Source: Actinokineospora terrae
Lineage (GTDB): Bacteria > Actinomycetota > Actinomycetes > Mycobacteriales > Pseudonocardiaceae
NCBI RefSeq assembly: GCF_900111175.1
Contig: NZ_FOGI01000010.1
Location: 186,001 to 250,000 of the forward strand
DNA: 64,000 bases
Direction of reading: 5' to 3'
The translations under genes and the position numbers were made by a program. Of the stretch, positions 44,037 through 52,373 are shown in pieces; positions within the stretch are counted from its first letter, which is position 1; the number at the start of each line of letters is the position of its first letter. Below the pieces are notes generated by a model. It worked only from the letters and a program-made list of their open reading frames with translations. It was not told where the DNA came from and did no database searches.

Positions 44037-46409
44037 ATGGCCGACATCAAGGTTCTCGAGGCGCAGCAATGGGTCAACGCGACCTACGGCGCCGTCCCGG
44101 GGTACGTCCGCTGCCCCGAGGACGGCCGCACCGCGTGGAGCACGATGTTCTCGCTCACCCGGGCGCTGCAGCACGAACTCGGCATCACCTCGCTGTCGGA
44201 CAGCTTCGGCCCGACGACGCTGTCGCTGCTCGCCCAGCGCGGCGACGTCGGCCCCGGCTACAGCAAGCCGAACATCGTGCGGATCGTGCAGCACGCCCTG
44301 TTCTGCAAGGGGTACTGGGGCGGCACGGTCAACGGCGTGTACGGCCAGCAGACCCTCACCGCCGTCGCGCAGCTCAAGTCGGACATGGGCCTCGGCGGCG
44401 ACGGGACCGTGCCGCCCAAGGTGTTCAAGGCCCTGCTGACCATGGACGCCTACGTGCTGCTCTCCGGCGGCGACGAGCAGGTGCGGGCCATCCAGAAGTG
44501 GCTCAACAGCCGGTACCTGGCCAAGTCGACGTTCTTCGTCATCCCCTGCGACGGGCACTACTCCCGCGACGTGCAGAAGGCGCTGATGCGGGCGCTGCAG
44601 TACGAGTTCGGCGTCCCGGAGGACCAGGCGACCGGCAACTTCGGACCCACCACACAGGAGGGTCTGCGCACGCACCCGGTGTCGCAGGAGCAGTCCGGGG
44701 TGTTCGTGCAGCTGTTCAGCGCGGCCTGCGTGTTCAACGGGCCGGTGCCGGACGACACCATCCCCGGCAACAACTCGCTGCCGGTGCGCGCGGTGTTCAA
44801 GTCCACTTTCGACGCTGACCTGAAGCGGTTCGTCGAGTTCTTCCAACGGTTCTCGTCGTTGCCGGTCACCGGGTACGGCGACTACCCGACGTGGGCGCAG
44901 CTGCTCGTCTCCAGCGGCGACGACACCCGGCCCGCCACCGCGTGCGACACCCGGTTCCACATCAGCGTGACCCGCGCGCAGGCCCTGCGCGCCGCCGGGT
45001 ACACAGTGGTCGGACGCTACCTCGACGAGGACGCCAGCAGCACGCTGGACAAGGAGTTGCAGCCCGGCGAGCTCGAGGCGATCTTCGCGGGCGGGCTGCG
45101 GGTCTTCCCGATCTCGCAGTACAACGCCCGACTGCTGGGCGACTTCACCTACGAGCAGGGCTACCAGCACGCCTTGCGCGCGCACGCCCGGGCGGCGGGC
45201 TACCAGTTCAACCGGGGAGCGGTGATCTACTTCGCGGTCGACTACGACGCCACCGACGAGCAGATCGACAGCAACATCATCCCCTACTTCCGCGGGGTGC
45301 AGGCGGGTCTGGCCAGCCAGGGCAAGTGGTACATCGCCGGTGTCTACGGGTCCCGCAACGTGTGCGCGCGGGTGACCGACGAGGCCTACGCCCGGTTCTC
45401 GTTCGTCTCCGGGATCTCGTGGGGCTTCTCGGGCAACCTCGGGTTCCCGCTGCCCGCGAACTGGTCGTTCAACCAGATCAAGGAGTTCTCCTTCGTCGCC
45501 GGGTCCGACCGGTTCGACCTCGACCGGGTCGTGCACCGGGCGGGCAGCGACCCGGGTGTCGGACCGGAGGGCGTCGGCGGGCAGCAGTCCCCTGTGGACG
45601 CCTACCTCCGGTACATCGACGACCTGTACGCGACCGCGGTTCGCTACGGCAAGGGGGATCCGAACCTGCGGGTCGCGGAGTTCCTGCGGTACCCGACCTA
45701 TGTGGACCTGTACTCGGGCTGGCAGAACCTGATCGGCGACGTGGACCGGGACTGGATCGCGTACGCCGCCACCAAAGGGCCCGCCAGGGTGAACCGCTAC
45801 GCCGACCCCGGCTACGGCGTGGACATCGGCGTCGACCACTTCGGGGCGACGGTGAACGCCGTGCTGCTGCGGGGAACCGGGTCGGGCACCACCGCCGACC
45901 GCGGCGACTTCGGCGGCTGGGGCGGGGACCTGGCCACCTTCTACGGCGAGTGGCGGGCCAACGGCACCGAGTACGCCTCCGGGTACGCGTTCTGCGCCGA
46001 GCGCCTCGCCAAGATCAACGTGTGCTCGTCGTTCCCGTTCAACGACCTGGTCGAGGACGTCGACGGCTACCTGGTCGGCACCGCCGTGCGCGCGGGCACC
46101 CCGATCAACACCGCCGTCCGCGATCACCTGACCGGCGGCTGCCTGTCCCGGTTCCGCCGCTTCGTCGACCTGCGCCACGGCGGCCGCGCCGACAACGTCA
46201 TCGCCACCGCCCGCTCGCTGCTGGGCAACGCGGGCGACACCGAGCTCGCCGCACTGCGCACCGCGGCCATCAAGAAGACCGGCGGCTGGGACGCGCTGCT
46301 GCCCGGGCACATGCCCGACAGCAAGCTCGACCCGTTCCTGCAGGGCTACGCCGACACGCTGCTCGGCCTGGTCGGCCAGGAGAACGCGCGCAGGGCCCGG
46401 CTGGGCTGA
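44037..46409 (+). CDS. DUF1906 (glycoside-hydrolase-like) protein with peptidoglycan-binding repeats
   Basis: The 790-residue protein has two or three N-terminal peptidoglycan-binding-like modules (about 1-290; LTRALQHELGI...FGPTTLSLLAQRG, VNGVYGQQTLTAVAQL, LMRALQYEFGVPEDQATGNFGPTT) and a DUF1906 TIM-barrel domain (about 300-500; VVGRYLDED, ISQYNARLLGDFTYEQGYQHALRAHA, YFAVDYDAT). The C-terminal 280 residues are unassigned. There is no signal peptide. The family is thought to act on the cell wall. Its stop overlaps the start of the next gene (TGATG). Confidence 0.85.
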   Translation: MADIKVLEAQQWVNATYGAVPGYVRCPEDGRTAWSTMFSLTRALQHELGITSLSDSFGPTTLSLLAQRGDVGPGYSKPNIVRIVQHALFCKGYWGGTVNGVYGQQTLTAVAQLKSDMGLGGDGTVPPKVFKALLTMDAYVLLSGGDEQVRAIQKWLNSRYLAKSTFFVIPCDGHYSRDVQKALMRALQYEFGVPEDQATGNFGPTTQEGLRTHPVSQEQSGVFVQLFSAACVFNGPVPDDTIPGNNSLPVRAVFKSTFDADLKRFVEFFQRFSSLPVTGYGDYPTWAQLLVSSGDDTRPATACDTRFHISVTRAQALRAAGYTVVGRYLDEDASSTLDKELQPGELEAIFAGGLRVFPISQYNARLLGDFTYEQGYQHALRAHARAAGYQFNRGAVIYFAVDYDATDEQIDSNIIPYFRGVQAGLASQGKWYIAGVYGSRNVCARVTDEAYARFSFVSGISWGFSGNLGFPLPANWSFNQIKEFSFVAGSDRFDLDRVVHRAGSDPGVGPEGVGGQQSPVDAYLRYIDDLYATAVRYGKGDPNLRVAEFLRYPTYVDLYSGWQNLIGDVDRDWIAYAATKGPARVNRYADPGYGVDIGVDHFGATVNAVLLRGTGSGTTADRGDFGGWGGDLATFYGEWRANGTEYASGYAFCAERLAKINVCSSFPFNDLVEDVDGYLVGTAVRAGTPINTAVRDHLTGGCLSRFRRFVDLRHGGRADNVIATARSLLGNAGDTELAALRTAAIKKTGGWDALLPGHMPDSKLDPFLQGYADTLLGLVGQENARRARLG

Positions 46410-46807
46410 TGGACCTGCCCGGAGCCGTCGCCACCGCGGCACCACTGCTCGCCGTCACGGCTGTGGCGACGAGCCTGGTGCACCGCGCGCTGCGGCAGCT
46501 CCCGGGTTCGGTCCGGCCGTGGGTGGCGGTCTGCGCTGTGGCGGGGTTGCTGACCGTGGCGACCTACGGCTGGGGCGCGGCGCATCTGTACACACCGGAC
46601 ATCGCCGAGACGTGCGCCACCGTCCACCGGGTCGCGTGGGACGGCCACTTCGGCACGACGAGCCTGCTGCCGCTGAGCAGGCTCTGCGCGGCGGGGGTGG
46701 ACCTGGTGCCGGGGTACGTCAACCCGGCCCTCGCGGCGTTGGCGGCGGCGGTGGTGGCGTCGCTGGGGATGGCCGTGCGGGCGCTGCGGCGCGTGGTCCG
46801 GGTGTGA
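46409..46807 (+). CDS. Small membrane protein, about three TM segments
   Basis: The 132-residue protein has hydrophobic segments AVATAAPLLAVTAVATSLVH, WVAVCAVAGLLTVATYGWG and ALAALAAAVVASLGMAV, with a soluble loop in which two Cys could pair. Its ATG overlaps the stop of the DUF1906 gene, so the two are coupled. Family not recognised. It could help the leaderless wall-active protein reach the membrane, but this is inference. Confidence 0.75.
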   Translation: MDLPGAVATAAPLLAVTAVATSLVHRALRQLPGSVRPWVAVCAVAGLLTVATYGWGAAHLYTPDIAETCATVHRVAWDGHFGTTSLLPLSRLCAAGVDLVPGYVNPALAALAAAVVASLGMAVRALRRVVRV

Positions 46808-46871
46808 GTTGGCGTGGCCGGTCTGGTGCCGGGCACGTGTTGGGGTGGAACGGGTCTGGAGGGGTTCGGGC

Positions 46872-47489
46872 ATGGAACAGTTGGGGCGGCGGGGTTTTCT
46901 CGTCGGTGTGGGTGTGGTGGCGCTTTCGGTCGGGATGGCGCTGCCCGCGTCGGCCGACCGGTGGCCGGGGCGGTACTCGGCCAACGGCTGGCCGATCCGG
47001 GCGAAGGGGCTGACCGAGGTCGGGGTCGAGGGCTCGGCCGCCGCGATGACCGTCCTCGGCGGCGCCGTCGCCACCCTGCTCGGCCACGTCGCGCGCCGCT
47101 TCCACTACGAGATCGCCGAACTCGGCCCCGGCGACATCCACAGCCACACCACCGACCCGCGCGTCGGCGCGCCCCTGGAGTCCAACCACCTGTCGGGCAC
47201 GGCCATCGCGATCCTGCCCACCCGCTTCCCCCTCGGCGCCACCGACGGCCTGTTCCCGCACGAGATCGCCCTCATCCGCGACATCCTCACCGACTGCTCC
47301 GGCACCATCCGCTGGGGCGGCGACGACCCCACCACCCCCAAACAAGGCCACTTCCAACTCGACGTCCCCCCACCCGAAGCCGCCAAAGCCGCCCACACCC
47401 TCACCGGCGCCGGCGCCATGCCCGACCCGTTCGTCCCCACCCGCCGATCCCGAGCCCTAGCCCTCGAACGCCGCCAACGCCGCCGCTGA
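46872..47489 (+). CDS. Tat-exported M15-peptidase-like protein with a changed metal site
   Basis: The 205-residue protein begins with a twin-arginine signal (LGRRGFLVGVGVVALSVGM). The domain resembles D-alanyl-D-alanine carboxypeptidase/VanY (M15): SNHLSGTAIA (His106) fits SxHxxGxAxD and GHFQLD (His160) fits the second His motif. The metal-ligand Asp of the first motif is Ala113 here, which may weaken zinc binding. It follows the DUF1906 pair, hinting at a shared cell-wall function. The C-terminus is Arg-rich. Confidence 0.78.
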   Translation: MEQLGRRGFLVGVGVVALSVGMALPASADRWPGRYSANGWPIRAKGLTEVGVEGSAAAMTVLGGAVATLLGHVARRFHYEIAELGPGDIHSHTTDPRVGAPLESNHLSGTAIAILPTRFPLGATDGLFPHEIALIRDILTDCSGTIRWGGDDPTTPKQGHFQLDVPPPEAAKAAHTLTGAGAMPDPFVPTRRSRALALERRQRRR

Positions 47490-47513
47490 CCTGACGCCTT
47501 CGCGGGTGCAGTG

Positions 47514-47644
47514 GGTTGTCCCCATGGTGTCGGGTTGTCCACAGCCCCCTGCCGGGGCCTATTGACGGATCGGCCATCGCGATAGGTTCAGAGATGGGGC
47601 CCCGGGCCCCGGGAGGGTGGGCCCCCGGAGCCGAGTTGATCTTG
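47514..47644 (+). repeat. Dispersed element, copy 2
   Basis: Same architecture as the other copies: TTGTCCCCA near 47515, TTGTCCACAG at 47535-47544, TTGACG at 47562, 15-base spacer, TAGGTT at 47583-47588, ATG at 47594. The reading frame codes MGPRAPGGWAPGAELIL and ends after 25 residues at 47671. It is the left half of a 306 bp duplication. Confidence 0.85.
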
Positions 47645-47663
47645 ATCCGGGACGGCGGATTGG

Positions 47664-47726
47664 GCTTGTAGGGGCCAGGAGCCGGTCGGGCCGAGTAGGC
47701 GCGAAAGGTCCGGGGCGCAGTAGGTC
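47664..47726 (-). pseudogene. Duplicated 3' tail of the Fic gene
   Basis: These 63 bases match the 3' end of the Fic gene at 47971-48033 with about ten differences; on the minus strand they encode TYCAPDLSRLLGPTGS, compared with AYYAPDLLRLLSLTGS. The remainder of a Fic gene is absent, so this is a leftover of duplication together with element copy 2. Confidence 0.65.
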
Positions 47727-47819
47727 CGAGCAAGCATGTCCACGGCAAGGAATCCCTCGTCGTGAAGCCACGGGCTCCTTTGACCGAGTTCGTGGCGGGT
47801 GGTGAGCGTGAGTGGACTG

Positions 47820-47950
47820 GGTTGTCCCCATGGTCTTGGGTTGTCCACAGGGTGGTGTGTGGGCCTATTGACAGTTCGACCACCGCGATAGGTTCAGAGA
47901 TGGTGCCCCGGGCCCCGGGAGGGTGGGTCCCCGGAGCGGAGTTGATCTTG
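47820..47950 (+). repeat. Dispersed element, copy 3
   Basis: TTGTCCCCA near 47821, TTGTCCACAG at 47841-47850, TTGACA at 47868, 15-base spacer, TAGGTT at 47889-47894, ATG at 47900 opening MVPRAPGGWVPGAELIL. The frame continues into the antisense strand of the Fic gene's 3' end and stops near 48001. Confidence 0.85.
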
Positions 47951-47981
47951 GGCCGGGGTGGGGAAGTGGGGCTTGTGGGGG

Positions 47982-49136
47982 CTAGGAGCCGGTCAGGCTG
48001 AGTAGGCGCAGGAGGTCTGGGGCGTAGTAGGCCTTGGCGTAGGGCTTTTCGTCCAGGCGGTGGAGGACGCCTGCGTCTACCAGGCGGGCGCAGACGTCGC
48101 CCGCGTTCTTGGTGGTGATGCCGTGGCGTTCGGCTACCTGGCGGTGGTTGGTGACGGGGGTGGCGATCAGGGTGGTGAGGACCTTGCGGATGTTGCCGGT
48201 TCGCCTGCCGGGCAGTCGGCGCAGCAGGGCCTCGTGCGCGGCCTCCAGTTCGGTGATCAGCCGCAGTTCGTCGCGGGAGACCACGCGGATGCCGTCGGCG
48301 AAGAAGGCGATCCACTGCTCGTAGTCGCCCTCGTCGGCGAGGCGGCGGATGCGGGCGCGGTACTCGTCGAGGTTGCGGTCGATCCACGTCGACAGCGGCA
48401 GGACCTGGCCGCGCAGCACCCCGGACCGCGCCAGTTCGAGGCCGACGTAGAGCCGCGCGATGTGCCCGTTGCCGTGCCGGAACGGGCGGACCACCTCGTG
48501 GAAGAAGTGCCCCAGCGCGACCTTCGCGAGCACCGGGATCTCCGTCTCGCCCGACGACCACGCCGAGAACTGCTCGAACGCCGCCCGGCTCGCCGCTCCC
48601 GGTGGGCTGGCGAGCAGGAACGGTTCGGTGCCGCCGAGCCAGGAGTGGTGGGTGCGCCAGATCCCGGTCCCCGCGTGGTCGACCCCAGCGAACGCCTCCG
48701 CCACCGACGACATCAGCCGCACGTGGTCGGTGACGCCCGCGCCGACCGCCGCGAACCCGGTGTCACCCGCGCGCAGGTAGCTGCTGATCGCGGGTTCCAC
48801 CGCCGTCTCCGGGCGCACGCCGGGCAGTTGCGAGACCAGCACCTCCAGCAGCGCCGTGCTGATCCCGTCCAACCGGGCGGACCGCTGCACCTCGCGCACC
48901 TGCGTGGCCCGCACCAACGCCGAGGTGTCGAGCAGCCGCACGGTCGCCTCGTCCAACCGCCCCAACGCCTCCTGCGCGTCGGCCAGGCCCCGGTGCGTGC
49001 GCGAGGACAGCGCGACGTCGGACGGCAGGGGTTTGGGGAGGAACGCCCCCTCGCCGAGCAGCCGCGCGGGCACCCCGTCCCACTCGTCGTGCACCGGGAT
49101 CCACATACCCGCGGGAGATGACCGCGTCGTCGCCAT
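47982..49136 (-). CDS. Fic-family protein with degenerate active-site motif
   Basis: The 384-residue protein has a FIC N-terminal segment with an inhibitory-helix-like SARLDGI, a Fic core and a C-terminal winged helix (TNHRQVAERHGITTKNAGDVCARLVDAG). Canonical HPFx(D/E)GNGRxxR reads RPFRHGNGHIAR here: the catalytic His is Arg217, and the acidic residue and the Arg after GNG are His. The GNG anion hole is kept. AMP transfer is therefore doubtful, and a regulatory or altered activity is possible. The ATG at 49136 is preferred over 49190. Confidence 0.85.
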   Translation of the reverse strand: MATTRSSPAGMWIPVHDEWDGVPARLLGEGAFLPKPLPSDVALSSRTHRGLADAQEALGRLDEATVRLLDTSALVRATQVREVQRSARLDGISTALLEVLVSQLPGVRPETAVEPAISSYLRAGDTGFAAVGAGVTDHVRLMSSVAEAFAGVDHAGTGIWRTHHSWLGGTEPFLLASPPGAASRAAFEQFSAWSSGETEIPVLAKVALGHFFHEVVRPFRHGNGHIARLYVGLELARSGVLRGQVLPLSTWIDRNLDEYRARIRRLADEGDYEQWIAFFADGIRVVSRDELRLITELEAAHEALLRRLPGRRTGNIRKVLTTLIATPVTNHRQVAERHGITTKNAGDVCARLVDAGVLHRLDEKPYAKAYYAPDLLRLLSLTGS

Positions 49137-49699
49137 GGCCGGAAAGCCTCCAAGACCCGCCCGGATATCCACAAACGGTGCGATCTCCACTTCGCCGCCC
49201 CGCCCTACCCGCCGAATCCCCGAATTGGTCCACCCGAAGATCCCGACTACCCCCAGATCACCTCACACATCTGTTCGCCGCACCCGGCAGGCGCGACCGG
49301 CAGTGGTCCACCCCGCCGAGTCGATCACCCGCCCCGCACGAGCCCTTTGCGTGTGCTCCTTCCCGTGCAACCTGCGAAGTTCACCCGAAGGACGCAATTG
49401 TCCCGCCACCGCCGGGCAGCCCCGGAGAAACGGCGCAACCCATTCGGCTTATCGCAGCACCACCCGCTACTCCCACTCCCTCCGGCCGCTTCCTCACTTC
49501 ACGCCCCAACTCGACAGCCGACACACGACAAGCCCCAGATCCCCGCCGCCCTGGCGACTGCACCAGCCACCACACCTCGAGCGGTCATCGCGCACGAGCA
49601 GAACGCTCACGCAAGATCTGCCGAAAGCCACCCACGCTCATCCCGCCCGCCCCGCCGCGAAACAAGCCGCCCGGCCCCAGCGCCGCTCGCCGCCCGGCC
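49137..49699. other. Gene-poor region upstream of the Fic gene
   Basis: Several open frames cross these 563 bp but none shows gene-like features, and the sequence is rich in CCG/CGC without clear codon bias. It should contain the Fic promoter. The peptide frame from element copy 4 (start 49750, minus strand) extends to 49607. Confidence 0.5.
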
Positions 49700-49832
49700 C
49701 AAGATCAACTCTGCTCCGGGGGCCCACCCTCCCGGGGCCCGGGGCCCCATCTCTGAACCTATCGCGGTGGCCGATCTGTCAATAGGCCTCGCCAGGGGGC
49801 TGTGGACAGCCCGGGACCATGGGGACAACCCC
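49700..49832 (-). repeat. Dispersed element, copy 4
   Basis: On the minus strand: TTGTCCCCA near 49828, CTGTCCACAG at 49809-49800, TTGACA at 49782-49777, 15-base spacer, TAGGTT at 49761-49756, ATG at 49750 opening MGPRAPGGWAPGAELIL and a 47-residue frame. It reads toward the Fic gene's 5' side. Confidence 0.85.
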
Positions 49833-50002
49833 ACGCTCATCGGGCCACTCCCGCACCGGCCTGCCGCCCACTCCCGCGCCGACCTGCCGCCCGCGCCTGC
49901 TCTGCTCCGCCAGCTCCCGTCCAGTCCTGCCGGCCCCGCCCTGCCAGCCTCGCCCCGAGTTCGCACCACCTGCACCACTAGTAGCTCCGCGACCCCGCGA
50001 GC

Positions 50003-50040
50003 GGCCGGTGCGGGACGCGACTCGGCGTCCCGCACCGGCC
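50003..50040. terminator. Strong hairpin terminator after the haloperoxidase-like gene
   Basis: A perfect 16 bp stem (arms 50003-50018 and 50025-50040, GGCCGGTGCGGGACGC and its complement) with a 6-base loop lies 6 bp beyond the stop of the minus-strand gene. Confidence 0.85.
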
Positions 50041-50046
50041 TTCCCC

Positions 50047-51249
50047 CTACCCCACCAACCGGTCGAAGCGAGTCAGCACGTAGCGGCCCACCGCGCGCCC
50101 CAGGTCGGCACCAACCTCGTCCGCCACCCGCGTGTGGATGCCCGACCACACCCGGGCATCGATGTTGTCGCGGGTAAGGTCTCGCCAAGCCTGGTACTGG
50201 ATCGTCACGCCAGGAGCCGTGGGGCTGGTCAAACTGAACACCTGGTGGGAGCGCGGACCGGTCAGCGAAGTCAGCACCTGCTCCGAGAAGCCCGCATACG
50301 TCGCATGGCCGCTCGGGTAGTCCGGATGCGCAGGAGTGACGTGCAGCGGAGTCCACGAAGGCTGCCCGCCCGCGCGCAACGCGGTCACCGGACGCCAGAG
50401 CTGGTACGCGTACTTCGCGTCAGACGTGGCGATCTGTGTGTCGACCGCGGCGACGTTGTAGGCGGCTACGAGTTGGACGCGGTCCGGGAGAGGGGCGCGG
50501 GACTCGGAGAGTGCCACTCGCAGCGGGGTGATGAAGGCTGGTTGTGAGCCCTGGTACCAGAACGACGCGATCCGGGTCTGGGACTCGGTGCGGACAGTGC
50601 TGTCGACCGAGCCGTAGTCGCGGACCTCGGCGAGGTCGCGGCGGTACCGCGCGGAGTCCAGGGCGGGCGGCGGCGCGGGGCGGAACTGGTCGGCGCGGCG
50701 CAGGGTGAAGGGCTTGGCCGCGCGGTTGCCGTACTGGATGGCCGGGGCGTACGCGGGCGGAGTCGGTTGCCACACACCGGGTCCGGCCGCCGGGCCGGGG
50801 AACGGCGCGTTCACCGACGCGGGGTCCAGACCATCGCCCTCGCGCTCGGCCAGGGTCCGCCGGGCCTGGGCCGAACCAGCCGCGACACCGCGCGCTCTCG
50901 CCGGACTCTCGGGGATGCGGGCCAGTGTGCGCGCCAACGCCCCGTCCACCTCCGCCGCCCGGCTCGGCACCAGGCTCACCAAGGAGTCGTGCACGGCCGA
51001 AGCCACCGCGGCGTCGGTGAACGCCCGGTCGTGGCCGTGCCGGACCGCGCGGGCGGCGGCCAGCCAGCCGATCGCCCAGGTCCGGTTGTTGGTGATCTGC
51101 GTCGGCGCGGGCGCGGCGGCCAGCACCCCCGCGGTGACGTCGTACCACTCCACCACCACGTCAACCCGTTGCCGCGCCTGGGCTTGCGGCGCGGCCACGA
51201 CCGCGCTCACCACCACCGCGGCCGCCAACCCACCAAGTCGGTATCGCAC
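50047..51249 (-). CDS. Secreted vanadium-dependent haloperoxidase/PAP2-like protein
   Basis: The 400-residue protein has a signal peptide (LGGLAAAVVVSAVVAAPQAQA) and the three PAP2/vanadium-haloperoxidase motifs: KYAYQLWRPVTAL, PDYPSGHATYAG and ARVWSGIHTRVADEVG, which supply Lys, Arg, the PSGH loop, Arg and His for vanadate or phosphate binding. Homologues are haloperoxidase-like secreted proteins or phosphatases. The GTG at 51249 follows GGGGAGGG. It diverges from the paired ATPase genes. Confidence 0.88.
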   Translation of the reverse strand: MRYRLGGLAAAVVVSAVVAAPQAQARQRVDVVVEWYDVTAGVLAAAPAPTQITNNRTWAIGWLAAARAVRHGHDRAFTDAAVASAVHDSLVSLVPSRAAEVDGALARTLARIPESPARARGVAAGSAQARRTLAEREGDGLDPASVNAPFPGPAAGPGVWQPTPPAYAPAIQYGNRAAKPFTLRRADQFRPAPPPALDSARYRRDLAEVRDYGSVDSTVRTESQTRIASFWYQGSQPAFITPLRVALSESRAPLPDRVQLVAAYNVAAVDTQIATSDAKYAYQLWRPVTALRAGGQPSWTPLHVTPAHPDYPSGHATYAGFSEQVLTSLTGPRSHQVFSLTSPTAPGVTIQYQAWRDLTRDNIDARVWSGIHTRVADEVGADLGRAVGRYVLTRFDRLVG

Positions 51250-51446
51250 GTGCCCTCCCCGTTTCCGAACACCCGTCGCCACCGTTCAACCACGCGCGGG
51301 CACCGCCCGTCCAGGCGGCCCACTGGGTGGATCGGGGTTGCTCGCGGCGCTGGGAACCGGCAAACGCGCCCGGCCGTCGGCCGCGCTCGGTAACATCGGC
51401 CACCCCTGGCGTGGCGGTCGCGCCGACGAGAGGAGCGGGTGCGGTG

Positions 51447-52373
51447 ATGGCCGACAAGGCCCCGTTCAACCCGTTCGTCCCGCCGCAGCGCCGGGTGGGC
51501 AAGGCCATGCTGAGCCTGCGTCCCATCGACGACCCCGCGCACGACCAGCACTACGTGGACGTGTGCGGCAGTGCCCGGGCCTACCGGCGGCTCACCGACT
51601 CGCCGGACGTGGTCGAGGACATCCTGACCACCGGCGGGTACGTGCTGGCCTTCGGCGAGTCCGGCTGCGGCAAGACCGCGCTGGTCAACCGGTGCGCGAA
51701 CTGGGTGCGCGCCGCGCTGCGGGAGGCGTTGGACGCCAAGGTCCTCGTCGTCGACCTGCGCCGCCACGCGTTGGCGCTGGAGTCCTCCAGCGTGGCGACC
51801 AGGATCGGCTGGGCGTGCGGGCGGCTGGTGCGGGCGTTGCGCGACGAGGACGCGCTGGTCGACCCGGCCGCCCCCGAGCTCGACTCCGGCGACCCCGACC
51901 TGATCCTCCCCGAGCTCGACACCCTGCTCGACCCCAGCCTCGCGCTGATCGTGCTGCTGCCCGACCACCTCGACCTGGTCCGCGAGGTCCTGCTCTACGC
52001 CAGCGGCATGCTCAGCCCCCGCGTGCTCTACCTGGCCGAGTCCGCGCTGCTCACCGACGCCCAGGTGCGCAAGATCGAGCTGGCGCTGGAGGACACGCGG
52101 CCGCCGATCGTGCTCCGGTTGCGCACTCTGACCAGGGCGGATGTGGCGCGGTTCGTCGACGACCGGCTCCGCCGCCACCGCGCCGCAGGCCGCTACCCGG
52201 GGGTCGCGCACACGGCGCTGACCGAGCTGGTGTCCACCAAGTCGGTCAAGACGCTGCAGCGGACCCTGGTCGGCACGTTCGAGATGTTGCGCGGAGAGGC
52301 CGTGAACTACAGTGAGTCCTACGCGGTGACCCTCGAGGATCTGAATCGATACACCAGAGGAATCCAGTCATGA
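51447..52373 (+). CDS. P-loop ATPase, small subunit of a pair
   Basis: The 308-residue protein has Walker A GESGCGKT (about 70-77), a VLVVDLRRH segment and a helical C-terminal half. A GTG one codon earlier (51444) is an equally possible start. It overlaps the large ATPase by four bases (ATGA), so the two are coupled. The fragment at 63592-64000 is a homologue of its C-terminal part (LIVLLP, then DIARFV and LRRLL blocks). Family not recognised beyond STAND/AAA-like. Confidence 0.72.
   Translation: MADKAPFNPFVPPQRRVGKAMLSLRPIDDPAHDQHYVDVCGSARAYRRLTDSPDVVEDILTTGGYVLAFGESGCGKTALVNRCANWVRAALREALDAKVLVVDLRRHALALESSSVATRIGWACGRLVRALRDEDALVDPAAPELDSGDPDLILPELDTLLDPSLALIVLLPDHLDLVREVLLYASGMLSPRVLYLAESALLTDAQVRKIELALEDTRPPIVLRLRTLTRADVARFVDDRLRRHRAAGRYPGVAHTALTELVSTKSVKTLQRTLVGTFEMLRGEAVNYSESYAVTLEDLNRYTRGIQS

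Noticed and set aside
47514..49832. Origin of replication based on DnaA-box-like 9-mers
   Set aside because: Only two boxes per element, dispersed between unrelated genes, with no dnaA/dnaN neighbourhood or AT-rich unwinding region.
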